Assembly (NCBI RefSeq): GCF_001886715.1
Contig: NZ_CP018082.1
Location: 1,674,001 to 1,738,000 of the forward strand
Source: Nocardia mangyaensis
GTDB lineage: Bacteria; Actinomycetota; Actinomycetes; Mycobacteriales; Mycobacteriaceae
Reading direction: 5' to 3'
DNA length: 64,000 bases
Shown in pieces: positions 1 through 8,401 of this stretch. The translations under genes were made by a program, and so were the position numbers. Within the stretch, counting starts at the first letter, position 1, and every line of letters starts with the position of its first letter. Below the pieces are notes generated by a model. It ran no database searches and was not told where the DNA came from. It worked only from the letters and a program-made list of their open reading frames with translations.

Positions 1-213
1 GAGGCCATCAGCGCTGGTGACACCGTTCTCACCGCCCGCGAGGCCGATGTGCTCGAGTTCGCCGCCGATGGCGCCTCGGTCGAGGACATCGCCAAACGCG
101 CCCACCTCTCGCCGGGCACCACCCGCAACTATCTGTCCTCGGCGATGAGCAAACTCGGTGTCGCCAACCGCTACGAAGCCGCGCTCAAAGCCAGGGAGAA
201 GGGCTGGATCTAG
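1..213 (+). CDS. LuxR-family response regulator, C-terminal HTH (partial)
   Basis: The first 70 codons are the C-terminal end of a NarL/FixJ-type response regulator; the receiver domain lies outside the window. Residues from about 10 on read LTAREADVLEFAADG, then a helix-turn-helix (VEDIAKRAHLSPGTTRNYLSSAMSKLG) and the tail of a GerE domain. The NYLSSA recognition-helix region is typical of the DesR/LiaR branch, whose members respond to membrane or envelope stress with a partner histidine kinase. It ends at TAG 211-213, 85 bp before the next gene. Whether it controls the downstream flavin genes cannot be told from the sequence. Confidence 0.85.
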   Translation, partial: EAISAGDTVLTAREADVLEFAADGASVEDIAKRAHLSPGTTRNYLSSAMSKLGVANRYEAALKAREKGWI

Positions 214-298
214 GCGGGGAACAGGCCGCCACGAAGGTCTTGGACGATGGGCGATACGCCCGTATAGTTCCGCTTAGCCCAACCTGAGGAGCTGTGCG

Positions 299-727
299 GT
301 GACCGACTCTCGGGCCAAGTCCATGCTGCTGACCCCTGTCGCGGCGGGCGCCTTTCTGCTGAGCGCCTGCGGTGGTGCCGACGACACGGCCGCCGAACCG
401 ACTCCCAGTGCCACGAAAGAGGAGTCGGGCGTCTACACCCCGGGCGAGTACCAGGCCGAGGGCAGCTACCAGACACCGGCCGGGACCCAAAAGGTGGGTG
501 TCACCATGAGTCTCGCTGCCGACGGCACGGTCGACGCGGTGCGGGTCGACCCTCGGGGCACCGGCGGATCGCTGGCCTTTCAGGCGCGCTTCGTCGGCGG
601 CATCGCCAACGAAGTGGTGGGCAAGAGGATCGACGAGCTCAATGTCACGAAGGTCTCTGGATCATCGCTGACCAGCGGCGGATTCAACGCCGCGATCGAG
701 ACGATCAAGAATGAGGCCGCTGCCTGA
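299..727 (+). CDS. FMN-binding-domain lipoprotein
   Basis: This is a 142-residue secreted lipoprotein with a signal peptide ending in a lipobox (LLSAC, Cys near residue 25). The rest fits the FMN-binding domain found in NqrC/RnfG-like proteins, ending in a VSGSSLTSGGFNAAI segment that resembles the [ST]GA[ST] flavinylation site used by ApbE transferases. It probably carries covalently bound FMN outside the membrane and passes electrons. The GTG start at 299 gives the signal peptide at the right place. The 3' end overlaps apbE by 17 bp and the membrane reductase follows, so the three genes form one operon. The acceptor is unknown. Confidence 0.78.
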   Translation: MTDSRAKSMLLTPVAAGAFLLSACGGADDTAAEPTPSATKEESGVYTPGEYQAEGSYQTPAGTQKVGVTMSLAADGTVDAVRVDPRGTGGSLAFQARFVGGIANEVVGKRIDELNVTKVSGSSLTSGGFNAAIETIKNEAAA

Positions 728-1577
728 GCAGTGGCGGTTCGAGGCCATCGGCACCGGTTGGCAGATCGATACCGCCGTTGCGCTCGGCGAATCCGACCGC
801 GCGGCGGTCCGGGCCTGCCTCGACAGTTTCGATCGCCGATGGTCGCGCTTTCGCGATGACGGTGACATCGCCGCGCTGCGCACGGGCGCGTCGGTCGACT
901 TCGGCCCGGACGCGTCGCCGCTGTTGGCCCTCTACGACCATCTGTACGAACTCACCGCCGGTGCGATCAACCCGCTGATCGGTGGCGGGCTCGAAATGCT
1001 CGGCTACGACGCGAACTATCGGCTGCGCCCGATCGGTGTGCCGACTCCCGCGCCGCAGTGGACGCTCGCGCGCCGCGAGGGAGCGGTCCTCACCGTGCCC
1101 CCGGGTGCGGTGCTCGACATCGGCGCGGTCGGCAAGGGCTATCTGGTCGACCTGGTGGCGGCGGTGCTCGCCGATCGCGGGCATCGCAGTGTCATCGACG
1201 CGGGTGGTGATCTGCTCAACGCTTCCGCTGATCCCGTGCGCGTCGCCCTGGAACACCCGGACGACGCGACCATGGCCGTCGGGGTGCTGGAGCTGGCGCC
1301 CGGACGCGCGGTGTGCGGGTCCGCGGTGAACCGCCGAGCCTGGGGCGAGGGCCTGCATCACGTGCTCGATGCCCGCACCGGCCGCCCGATCACCGGAGTC
1401 GTGGCCACCTGGGCGGTCGCCGACAGCGCCGCTGTCGCCGATGCCGCTGCCACGGCGGCCTTTTTCGTGCACCCGTCGCGACTCACCGACGACCCCGCGT
1501 GGCCGCGCACCGAGGTCGTCGTGATCGATCGATCCGGTGCGGTGTCGGCGGCATTCACCGGAGAGGTGTTCGCATGA
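711..1577 (+). CDS. apbE: FAD:protein FMN transferase (ApbE family)
   Basis: This 288-residue protein belongs to the ApbE family, which moves FMN from FAD onto a Ser/Thr of a target protein, usually outside the membrane. Visible family features are the early G-T-x-W-Q-I segment, the DIGAVGKGYLVD motif near residue 140, the VIDAGGDLL segment that follows, and the late HHVLDARTGRPITG motif. No signal peptide is evident, so the reaction may occur in the cytoplasm. The gene overlaps the FMN-binding lipoprotein upstream and overlaps the membrane reductase downstream by 4 bp (ATGA type), which ties it to flavinylation of these neighbours. Confidence 0.9.
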   Translation: MRPLPEQWRFEAIGTGWQIDTAVALGESDRAAVRACLDSFDRRWSRFRDDGDIAALRTGASVDFGPDASPLLALYDHLYELTAGAINPLIGGGLEMLGYDANYRLRPIGVPTPAPQWTLARREGAVLTVPPGAVLDIGAVGKGYLVDLVAAVLADRGHRSVIDAGGDLLNASADPVRVALEHPDDATMAVGVLELAPGRAVCGSAVNRRAWGEGLHHVLDARTGRPITGVVATWAVADSAAVADAAATAAFFVHPSRLTDDPAWPRTEVVVIDRSGAVSAAFTGEVFA

Positions 1578-3109
1578 TCCGCAGTCTGCTGGGCAAGGTC
1601 ACGATGTATCGGCTCGTGACGCTGGTGCTCGCCGGGCTCGCCGTCATCGCGTTGATCCAGGCGCTGACCGGACAGCTCGACTCGACGATCTTCGTCCCGC
1701 TCGACATGCTGGCCACCGCCGCCGTCCTGATCGCGGCCTCGGTCGCGGCCAGCGTGGTGCTGGCCCGGATCTGGCGGCGCCGAGCCCACGTCGAATCCGC
1801 GGTGATCACCGCGCTGCTGCTGTGGTTCCTCTACTGGCCCACCGCAGATCCAGGCGAACTCGCCTGGCTCGGCCTGGTGGCGGTGCTGGCCAACGCCTCG
1901 AAGTATCTGCTGGCCTGGCGGGGCAGGCACATGTTCAATCCGGTGGCCGCCGGTGTGGTGGCGGCGCTGCTGCTCGGTGAACTGCTCGGCGATGACACGC
2001 TGCGGCCCATGACGATCTGGTGGGCGGCCAGCGAGACGCTGGCACCGTTCGTGCTGGTCGGCGCGCTCGCCGTGCTGTACCGCACCGGCCTGCTGACCAT
2101 GGCGCTGACCTTCGCGATCCCGGCCGCGGCGCTGACCTACTGGGGCGCGGCCGCGTTCTATCCCGACCGCACCGCCGTGCTGGAGTACGTCGTCTACTCC
2201 ACCCCGATCGTGTTCTTCGCCGGATTCATGCTCAGCGAGCCGTTCACCCTGGCGCCGCGTCGCCATCAGCAGCTGATCCTGGCCGTGGTGGCCGCGTCGC
2301 TGTTCGCCTGGCCGCTGTACTCGCCGCGGCTCATCGGCGAGGCCGTGGTGCTCGGCCCCTTCGACAGCACCTACGAACTCGCCCTGCTGGTGGTCAATCT
2401 GATCGCATTCGGGCTCGGCCAGCGGCGCGGGATCCGGTTGGCTTTGCGTGATCGCAAGGACTTCGGGGACGGTGTCCACGAGCTGTCGTTCGAACCGGCG
2501 CGCCCGGTGCGTCATCACGCGGGGCAGTATCTCGAACTCGAGGTCCCGCACTCGGCCGACCAGCGCGGGACCCGGCGGGTGTTCACCATCGCCTCCGCGC
2601 CGGGAAGCGACACCGTCGACGTCGCCGTGCGGATCCCGGAGAACTCGTCCAGCTACAAGAAGGCACTGCTGGATCTGCGCCCCGGCGATCGGGTGACGGC
2701 CACCGCCGTCCGCGGTGATTTCGTCCTGCCCCGCGCCGATCGCCCCGTCGCACTGGTCGCCGGTGGCATCGGCGTCACCCCCTTCCTGAGCCACCTGCGC
2801 GCGGACCACCCGCACGACGCGGTCCTGATCTACGGCTCACCCTTCCCACGGGTGCCCTACCGCGCCGAACTCCTCGCCTCGGGAACCCCGGTCGTCGTGG
2901 TCTCCCCGGAACCCCCGACCGACCTGCCCGAGCAGTGGCGCCACATCACCGCCGACGCCATCACCCCCGACATCATCCGCTCCGCCGTCCCCGACCTGTC
3001 CGCCCGTCGCATCTACCTCTCCGGCCCACCCCGCATGGTCTCGGCCCTGGCCGCCCGCTTCCGCGGCCACCGAGCCGGCCTGCGCACCGACCACTTCACC
3101 GGCTACTGA
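1574..3109 (+). CDS. RnfD/NqrB-like membrane protein fused to an FNR-type flavin reductase
   Basis: This 511-residue protein has two parts. Residues 1 to about 285 hold roughly nine membrane helices resembling the NqrB/RnfD family (for example the RHMFNPVAAGVV and MLSEPFTLAPRR segments). The C-terminal part is a ferredoxin-NADP reductase domain with the flavin-binding GQYLELEV and RRVFTIASAP segments, the nucleotide-binding VAGGIGVTPFLSHL segment and a terminal YLSGPPRMV motif. It would move electrons from NAD(P)H across the membrane to the flavinylated lipoprotein encoded upstream. The ATG at 1574 overlaps the apbE stop, which favours it over upstream in-frame starts inside apbE. The fusion makes a compact electron-export unit. 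Confidence 0.85.
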   Translation: MIRSLLGKVTMYRLVTLVLAGLAVIALIQALTGQLDSTIFVPLDMLATAAVLIAASVAASVVLARIWRRRAHVESAVITALLLWFLYWPTADPGELAWLGLVAVLANASKYLLAWRGRHMFNPVAAGVVAALLLGELLGDDTLRPMTIWWAASETLAPFVLVGALAVLYRTGLLTMALTFAIPAAALTYWGAAAFYPDRTAVLEYVVYSTPIVFFAGFMLSEPFTLAPRRHQQLILAVVAASLFAWPLYSPRLIGEAVVLGPFDSTYELALLVVNLIAFGLGQRRGIRLALRDRKDFGDGVHELSFEPARPVRHHAGQYLELEVPHSADQRGTRRVFTIASAPGSDTVDVAVRIPENSSSYKKALLDLRPGDRVTATAVRGDFVLPRADRPVALVAGGIGVTPFLSHLRADHPHDAVLIYGSPFPRVPYRAELLASGTPVVVVSPEPPTDLPEQWRHITADAITPDIIRSAVPDLSARRIYLSGPPRMVSALAARFRGHRAGLRTDHFTGY

Positions 3110-3235
3110 GCGGAGGCGGCGTGCCGGTGGTCGGCGGAGTGCCCGAAATACTCGCTCGACCGGCGGCGGAGACGTGGATGCCCTTATGGTGTGGGGCATT
3201 ACGGCCGACCGGGGCCGGCAGATGAAGGAGTCGCA

Positions 3236-4513
3236 GTGACTGCTGGGCTGATGAAGGGGCAGAATGCCGGGCTCGGTGTGGGGGAGGTGGTGCTGTCGGT
3301 TCGGGGTGGGGTCGGGGCGGATCTGTCGGCGCTGTTGGTGACCGAGGCGGGCAAGGTCAGGTCGGACGCGGACTTCGTGTTCTTCAACCAGCCGCACGCG
3401 CCCGGGGTACGGCTCGACGGTGCGGAGCTGGCGATCTCGCTGGGGGCGGTGCCGGGGGAGATCGCGCAGATCCGCGCGGTGATCACCGCCGCGGCGCAGG
3501 GGGACACGTTCGGCGGGCACGCGGCTCCGGTGGCCTCGGTGGCCGACCGGGCGGGAAACGTGCTGCACGAGTACGTGATCGACGGGCTCGATCAGGAATC
3601 GGTGGTGATCGCGCTCGAGCTGTACCGGCGCGGGGAGCAGTGGAAGATTCGCGCCGTCGGGCAGGGGTACGCGGGCGGCTTCGCCGATCTGGTCACCGAT
3701 CACGGGGTCAGCGTCGACGACGAGCCGGAACCCGTCGGCGGGCCGGTACCCATCGACCAGCCGGAACCCGTTGTCGTGCCGCAGGTTCGGACAGTGCCGG
3801 GCGAGGCGGCGTTGTCGTTCGAGAAGCGCCAGAAGCTCGACCTGCGCAAGCGCGAGGTCGCCAAGATCCTCATCGACAAGAGCGCCTTCGGCGTGCGGGC
3901 GCGTGTCGTGCTGGTGATCGACAAGACCGGCAGCATGCACAAGCTCTACCGGGGCGGCACCGTGCACCGGGTGGTCGAACGGATGATCCCGGTCGCCACC
4001 CAACTCGACGGCGACGGCTCGCTCGAGGCCTACCTGTACGCGCTGCAGTTCGCGAAACTGCCCGACATCACCGTCGCGCACGGCGAGCAGTGGGCGCAGA
4101 CCTTCTTGCACCTGGCCGGCACCCACGAGGGCATCGACTACGACCGGATCGGCGGACGCAACGACGAACTGCCGGTGATGCGCGCCGTCATCGACACCCT
4201 CTCGACCACCGCCGAACCCACCCTGGTGCTCTTCTTCACCGACGGCGGCTTCGCGAAGAAGCGCGAGATCGCCGCGCTCATGCGCGAGGCCAGCGCCCTG
4301 CCCGCGTTCTGGCAGTTCATCGGCCTCGGCACTTCGAGCTTCGGTGTGCTGCGCACCCTCGACGAACTCGACGGCCGCGTCGTCGACAACGCGGGCTTCT
4401 TCGCCCTCGACGACATCGACCGGATCGACGACGCCGAGCTCTACCAGAGGCTGCTCGGCGAGTTCCCCGACTGGCTTCGTGCTGCCCGGGCCGCGGGCAT
4501 CGTCAGGCCGTAG
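3236..4513 (+). CDS. TerD-domain protein with C-terminal vWA (TerY/TerF-like) domain
   Basis: Residues about 10 to 175 of this 425-residue protein are a TerD domain (SVRGGVGADLSALLVTEAGKVRSDADFVFFNQP, then RGEQWKIRAVGQGYAGG). The C-terminal half is a von Willebrand A domain with a MIDAS-type metal site (VVLVIDKTGSMHKLYRGG, and FFTDGGFAKK further on). The fusion is typical of the tellurium-resistance/stress gene group, where TerD binds calcium and vWA proteins organise membrane-linked complexes. The GTG at 3236 has a well-placed GAAGGAG site. It stands as a single gene, and a second TerD fusion lies 5 kb downstream. The true substrate or stress is unknown. Confidence 0.85.
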   Translation: MTAGLMKGQNAGLGVGEVVLSVRGGVGADLSALLVTEAGKVRSDADFVFFNQPHAPGVRLDGAELAISLGAVPGEIAQIRAVITAAAQGDTFGGHAAPVASVADRAGNVLHEYVIDGLDQESVVIALELYRRGEQWKIRAVGQGYAGGFADLVTDHGVSVDDEPEPVGGPVPIDQPEPVVVPQVRTVPGEAALSFEKRQKLDLRKREVAKILIDKSAFGVRARVVLVIDKTGSMHKLYRGGTVHRVVERMIPVATQLDGDGSLEAYLYALQFAKLPDITVAHGEQWAQTFLHLAGTHEGIDYDRIGGRNDELPVMRAVIDTLSTTAEPTLVLFFTDGGFAKKREIAALMREASALPAFWQFIGLGTSSFGVLRTLDELDGRVVDNAGFFALDDIDRIDDAELYQRLLGEFPDWLRAARAAGIVRP

Positions 4514-4631
4514 CGGGATGGGGAGGTCCCAGCCGCCGGGGTCGTGACAAGGAAACTCGGTTGTCAGTGGACCGGGGGATCATTAGCGTGTCTACCGTTT
4601 GTTCATCGACAAGCTGAAAGGACACCTCCCC

Positions 4632-5120
4632 ATGGAACCCCTCACCGAACGCGACATCAGGTCGTCGTTCGTGAACTGTTCGAAGGGCGACGCCAAACGG
4701 CTCAACGTCCCTCGTGATCTGGCCGATCGTCCCTGGGGCGATCTCGACTTCCTCGGCTGGACCGACCCGTCGTACGCGGGCCGGTGCTACGTCTCGGTGC
4801 CGCGTGACGGCGAACTGATCAGTGTCGCCCTGCGTCACGAGACGGGCAGTTCGGGCAAGACCCAGATGTGCACGATCTGCCTGACCACGCACTCCGGTGG
4901 CGGCGTCTCGCTGATGACCGCGAACAAGGCGGGCGAGTCGGGGCGCAAGGGCAATACCGTCGGCAGCTACATGTGCACCGATCTGGCCTGCTCGCTGTAT
5001 GCCCGCAACAAGAAGCGGCCCGCGATGGGCAGCCGCTACCGCGAGGACCTGACGCCGGAGGAGAAGGCGCGGCGGGTGCGCGAGAACCTGTTCGCCTTCC
5101 TGGATCGTCTGTACACCTAG
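4632..5120 (+). CDS. FBP-family protein with treble-clef zinc finger (EF-G-binding type)
   Basis: This 162-residue protein matches the FBP/FusC-like family. The C-terminal zinc finger shows paired cysteines (CTICL near residue 80, then MCTDLACSLYARNKKRP) that form the treble clef which in FusB-type proteins binds elongation factor G and frees it from stalled ribosomes. Actinobacterial members are usually annotated as treble-clef zinc-finger proteins and their role in fusidic acid tolerance is not established. The ATG at 4632 has an AAAGGAC site; an ATG 33 bp upstream has a poorer context. A hairpin terminator follows the gene. Confidence 0.8.
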   Translation: MEPLTERDIRSSFVNCSKGDAKRLNVPRDLADRPWGDLDFLGWTDPSYAGRCYVSVPRDGELISVALRHETGSSGKTQMCTICLTTHSGGGVSLMTANKAGESGRKGNTVGSYMCTDLACSLYARNKKRPAMGSRYREDLTPEEKARRVRENLFAFLDRLYT

Positions 5121-5193
5121 ACCGACGTTGCCGTGACGGCTGACAGACAGGAGGTAGATGCCATGCGCCGACACTCGACGCCATGCATCCCCG

Positions 5194-5234
5194 ACGACCC
5201 GAGTTCTGCGCGAACACGCCAGAACTCGGGTCGT
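5194..5234. terminator. Perfect 15-bp hairpin between convergent genes
   Basis: ACGACCCGAGTTCTG (5194-5208) pairs perfectly with CAGAACTCGGGTCGT (5220-5234) around an 11-nt loop. It lies between the FBP-family gene and the convergent small membrane protein gene, with no T-run, so a bidirectional hairpin terminator is likely. Confidence 0.6.
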
Positions 5235-5293
5235 ATCGTTCCTCGCCGGTCGAGGCGGTCCGGAGATCCGGACCGGCTACGAGCGGACAGGAA

Positions 5294-5584
5294 TCAGAGC
5301 ACCGCGTTCATGATGGTGCCCGCGCTGGTGGCCACCGCGCCGCCGATCATGGCGCCGGCGACCATCTTCGGCGACTCCAAGCCGCCGCCGGTCCACTTCT
5401 CCCAGGCGAACCGGCCACCGGCGTAGGTGATCGCGGTCACTCCGGAGAGCAGGATGAACCAGGTGAAGTAGCGGATCAGCTGCAGAATCTTGTCCGAGAC
5501 CGGTGGCGCTTCCGGCGTCGGATTGCCGAACTGCGCCAAGGTATCGGTGACGGCCAAGGTATCGGTGACGACGGCCAGGATCAT
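5294..5584 (-). CDS. Small two-helix membrane protein, paralogue A
   Basis: This 96-residue protein has an acidic, Pro-rich linker (NPTPEAPPVSDK) between a short N-terminal segment and two membrane helices (FTWFILLSGVTAITYAGG and AGAMIGGAVATSAGTIMNAVL) separated by a conserved FAWEKW segment. The overall shape, two helices with a Gly-rich second one, recalls small pilin-like TrbC/VirB2 proteins, but I do not recognise the family. A second copy with about two-thirds identical residues lies 200 bp away on the opposite strand. An 18-bp tandem duplication in the 5' part (5535-5552 and 5553-5570) gives a repeated VTDTLA in the N-terminus. The function is unknown. Confidence 0.65.
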   Translation of the reverse strand: MILAVVTDTLAVTDTLAQFGNPTPEAPPVSDKILQLIRYFTWFILLSGVTAITYAGGRFAWEKWTGGGLESPKMVAGAMIGGAVATSAGTIMNAVL

Positions 5585-5785
5585 GTGTGCTCACTCGGTA
5601 ACTCGGGGGAACGGCGATGAACTGCACTGGCGATGTTATCCGGTCGGATCGGTGGTCGCAGCTGCCCACCTCGACCGAACCGATCGGTATTGTTGGTGCG
5701 TCGGGGGTTTGCGCCCGTATCCTGGACTCGTTCGAATACGACAGTGCGGGAACGCAGTTCGCATTACGCGATAGGGGAGCAGGCT

Positions 5786-6076
5786 ATGAGCATCATTCTG
5801 ACGTCGATGGCCGACACCGTCACGACGTTCGCGCAGGTCAGCAACCCTACGCCGCAGGCGCCGCCGCTGTCGGACAAGATCATGCAGATGGTCCAGTACC
5901 TGACCTGGTTCATGATCCTGTCCGGTGTGCTCGCCATCACGGTCGCCGGCGGAAAGTTCGCCTGGGAGAAGTGGAGCGGCAGTTCGATGGAGTCGCCGAA
6001 GATGATCGCGGGCGCCATGATCGGCGGCGTGGTCGCCACCAGCGGCGGCACCATCATGAACGCCATCCTCGGCTAG
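5786..6076 (+). CDS. Small two-helix membrane protein, paralogue B
   Basis: This 96-residue protein is clearly related to the divergent gene at 5294-5584: both share NPTPxAPPxSDKI, LTWF-type first helix, AGG(K/R)FAWEKW, ESPKM(I/V)AGAMIGG and GTIMNA(I/V)L. The ATG at 5786 follows a purine-rich GGGGAGCAGG site and removes a long upstream extension without similarity to the paralogue. Two transmembrane helices and a short loop are all that can be described. The pair is head-to-head, so the 200-bp region between them probably holds both promoters. Pilin-like or holin-like roles are possible but unsupported. Confidence 0.7.
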   Translation: MSIILTSMADTVTTFAQVSNPTPQAPPLSDKIMQMVQYLTWFMILSGVLAITVAGGKFAWEKWSGSSMESPKMIAGAMIGGVVATSGGTIMNAILG

Positions 6077-6128
6077 CCGCGAGGCGAGCGACTCACCCCG
6101 GGGCGCGGAGTGAGTCGCTCGCCCCTGC

Positions 6129-8312
6129 TCAGACCAGCAGACCTTCCCGCTCGCGGGAATCGTCGGATCGCGGTGCCTCCCGCAGGCCGAAACGGTCGTG
6201 CAGCCTGCGTAGTGGTCGCGGCGCCCACCAATTCGCCTTGCCCGCCAACCGCATCAGCGCCGGGACGAGCACTCCGCGTACCAGGGTGGCGTCGATCGCG
6301 ACGGTGATCGCCATGCCGATGCCGAGTTGCTGCAGGAACACCACGTCACTGGTGCTGTACACCGCGAACGAGGCGGCCAGGATCAAGGCGGCGGCGGTGA
6401 CCAGTGGCGCCGAGCGCGCGACGCCACGCGGAATGGAGCCGATCGGGTCGCCGGTGCGGTCGTAGTCCTGTTTGATGCGGGCGAGCAGGAAGACCTCGTA
6501 GTCCATCGACAGGCCATAGGCGATGCAGAACATGAGGATCGGAATGCTCGGCTCGATGGTGCCGGTGGGGGCGAAGCCGAGCACATCGGCCAGCGCGCCG
6601 TTCTGGAAACCCCACACCAGCACGCCGAACATCATCGTCATCGACAGCATGTTGAGCACTGCCGCCTTGAGTGGGGCGAGCACGCTGCCGGTCATCAGGA
6701 ACAGCACCGCGTAGGTGACCACCATGATCAGCAGCGCGACCAGGGGAAGTCGCGCGCTGATGCCGTCGCGATAGTCGGTCAGCTCGGCCGGGTAGCCGCC
6801 GACGGCCACCTCGAACGGCGCTGGGGCCGCCCGGATCTCCGCCACCAGGCCGGTTGGATCGGACTGGAGGCGATCGCCGGTCGGTACGACCCGTAACCAG
6901 GTCGCGCCCTCGCTCGACATCGCCGTCGAGGGTGTGCCCGGCACCGCGGCACCGTCGGCGAACGACCCCGCCGCCGAATCCACCCGGTACACACCGGGAA
7001 CCGACGACAGGCTCGCCGCGTACCCCGCCACCGCACCCGGATCGGAGTGGCGGACCAGCACCTGCAGTGCATCGGCCTCCTCGGTCGCGAAGTCCGCGCG
7101 GATCGTGTCGTACATCGACCGCACCGGGTAGTCGCCGCCCAGCACGCGGTCGTCGGGCGCGCCGAAGTTGACGCCGAGCGCCGGTGCGCCCAGCGCGAGC
7201 AACGCGAGCAGGGCCGCGCCGCCGGTCAACACCGGCCTGCGAATGACCGTGTCGGCCGTGCGGAACCAGAACCCGCGTTCGGGATCGCCCGCGGGCCGCG
7301 TCGGCAGTGCGCGGTGCCCGAGCAGGCGCAGCGCGGCGGGCAGGATCACGGTCGCGCCGAGCACCGCGACCGCGGCGACGGCGATGCCCGCGTAGGCGAA
7401 CGAGGACAGGAACGGGAAGCCGAAGGCCAGCAGCACGGCCAGGCTCGCGGCGACGGTGACCGCGCTGAACACGATCGTGCGACCCGCACCGGCGACCGCG
7501 CGGCGCACCGCCGCGTCGACCTCGGCGCCCGCGGTGAGCTCCTCCCGGAACCGGTAGATCATGAACAGTCCGTAGTCGACGCCGAGGCCGATGCCCATGA
7601 CCAGGGCGATGTTCGCGGCGAAGGTGGAGATCTCGGTGAACGAGGTGGCCACGCGCAACAGGGCCAGCGTGCCGACCACGCAGAAGATGCCGATGCCCAG
7701 CGTCACCAGGGCCAAGGCCCATCGTCGCAGCACCGCCCACAACAGCAGCAAGACCAGCGGGAGCACGATCAGTTCGGCCCGCAGGAAATCGGCCGAGGCC
7801 TGTGCGGCGACATCGCGGAACACCTCGTCGCCGCCGCCGAGGGTCAGGGTCACCGCGGGGTCGACCTCGGTGAGCAACTCGGTCTCGATGGCGGGCAGCA
7901 CCCCACGCCGGACATGGTCGGCGTCGCCGGGTACCACGGCGAGGACGAGCGCGTGCCGCAGGTCCGTGCTGGCCAGGGTCTCGGGCGCATCGGGCTGCCA
8001 GAACGAGCGGACTTCGATCACACCCGGGAACTCGGCGAGTTCCTCGGTGAGTGTGGTGCCGATCTCGGCGACCCGGTCGGTGCGCACGTCCCCGTCGGTT
8101 GCGGTCACCAGGATCGCCACGTTGGGGCTCCCGGTCGCGAAGTTCTCGATGAGATCCCGGCGCACCAGCGACGATTCGGAGTCCTCCCGTTCGAAGCGGT
8201 TCAACGCGAAGCTGTCGAGCGCACCGCCCGCGAGCACGACGAACAGGCCGAACACGGCCAGTGCCATGGCTATCACGGTGCGAAAGCGACGAGTGAGGAA
8301 TGATCCGAGCAC
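6129..8312 (-). CDS. MMPL/RND-family transporter
   Basis: This 727-residue membrane protein has the MMPL layout: one N-terminal helix, a large extracytoplasmic domain (about residues 40-170), five to six helices, a second extracytoplasmic domain and a final helix bundle. Diagnostic segments are the GIGLGVDYGLFMIYRFREEL motif near residue 250 and its repeat YGLSMDYEVFLLARIKQDYDRTGD in the second half, which hold the charged residues used for proton coupling. Members export lipids or drugs in mycolic-acid bacteria; the substrate here is unknown. It is divergent from a TetR gene, and two 20-bp palindromes in the shared promoter suggest repression by that regulator. Confidence 0.92.
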   Translation of the reverse strand: MLGSFLTRRFRTVIAMALAVFGLFVVLAGGALDSFALNRFEREDSESSLVRRDLIENFATGSPNVAILVTATDGDVRTDRVAEIGTTLTEELAEFPGVIEVRSFWQPDAPETLASTDLRHALVLAVVPGDADHVRRGVLPAIETELLTEVDPAVTLTLGGGDEVFRDVAAQASADFLRAELIVLPLVLLLLWAVLRRWALALVTLGIGIFCVVGTLALLRVATSFTEISTFAANIALVMGIGLGVDYGLFMIYRFREELTAGAEVDAAVRRAVAGAGRTIVFSAVTVAASLAVLLAFGFPFLSSFAYAGIAVAAVAVLGATVILPAALRLLGHRALPTRPAGDPERGFWFRTADTVIRRPVLTGGAALLALLALGAPALGVNFGAPDDRVLGGDYPVRSMYDTIRADFATEEADALQVLVRHSDPGAVAGYAASLSSVPGVYRVDSAAGSFADGAAVPGTPSTAMSSEGATWLRVVPTGDRLQSDPTGLVAEIRAAPAPFEVAVGGYPAELTDYRDGISARLPLVALLIMVVTYAVLFLMTGSVLAPLKAAVLNMLSMTMMFGVLVWGFQNGALADVLGFAPTGTIEPSIPILMFCIAYGLSMDYEVFLLARIKQDYDRTGDPIGSIPRGVARSAPLVTAAALILAASFAVYSTSDVVFLQQLGIGMAITVAIDATLVRGVLVPALMRLAGKANWWAPRPLRRLHDRFGLREAPRSDDSREREGLLV

Positions 8313-8339
8313 GACGGCCCCTCTGTTAGTCTGCGAAAT

Positions 8340-8385
8340 ATGCGAGTGAGCGCTCGCATTGGAGGATACGAGTAATCACTCGTAT
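8340..8385. promoter_or_regulatory. Two palindromic TetR operators between MMPL and TetR genes
   Basis: ATGCGAG-N6-CTCGCAT (8340-8359) and ATACGAGT-N4-ACTCGTAT (8366-8385) are two 20-bp palindromes sharing the half-site ACGAG/GCGAG. They lie just upstream of both divergent starts, where a TetR dimer would block both promoters. Confidence 0.75.
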
Positions 8386-8401
8386 TTTCAAGAGGAGGAA
8401 C

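Noticed and set aside
1358..2815. Long open frame on the minus strand opposite the membrane reductase gene
   Set aside because: It is a GC-rich shadow of the FMN reductase/ApbE genes; its residues are Gly/Arg/Glu/His-rich with no domain, and no RBS is present.
7047..8303. 418-codon plus-strand frame across the MMPL gene
   Set aside because: It mirrors the minus-strand transporter codons and has a repeated R/G/Q/E composition without any recognised motif.
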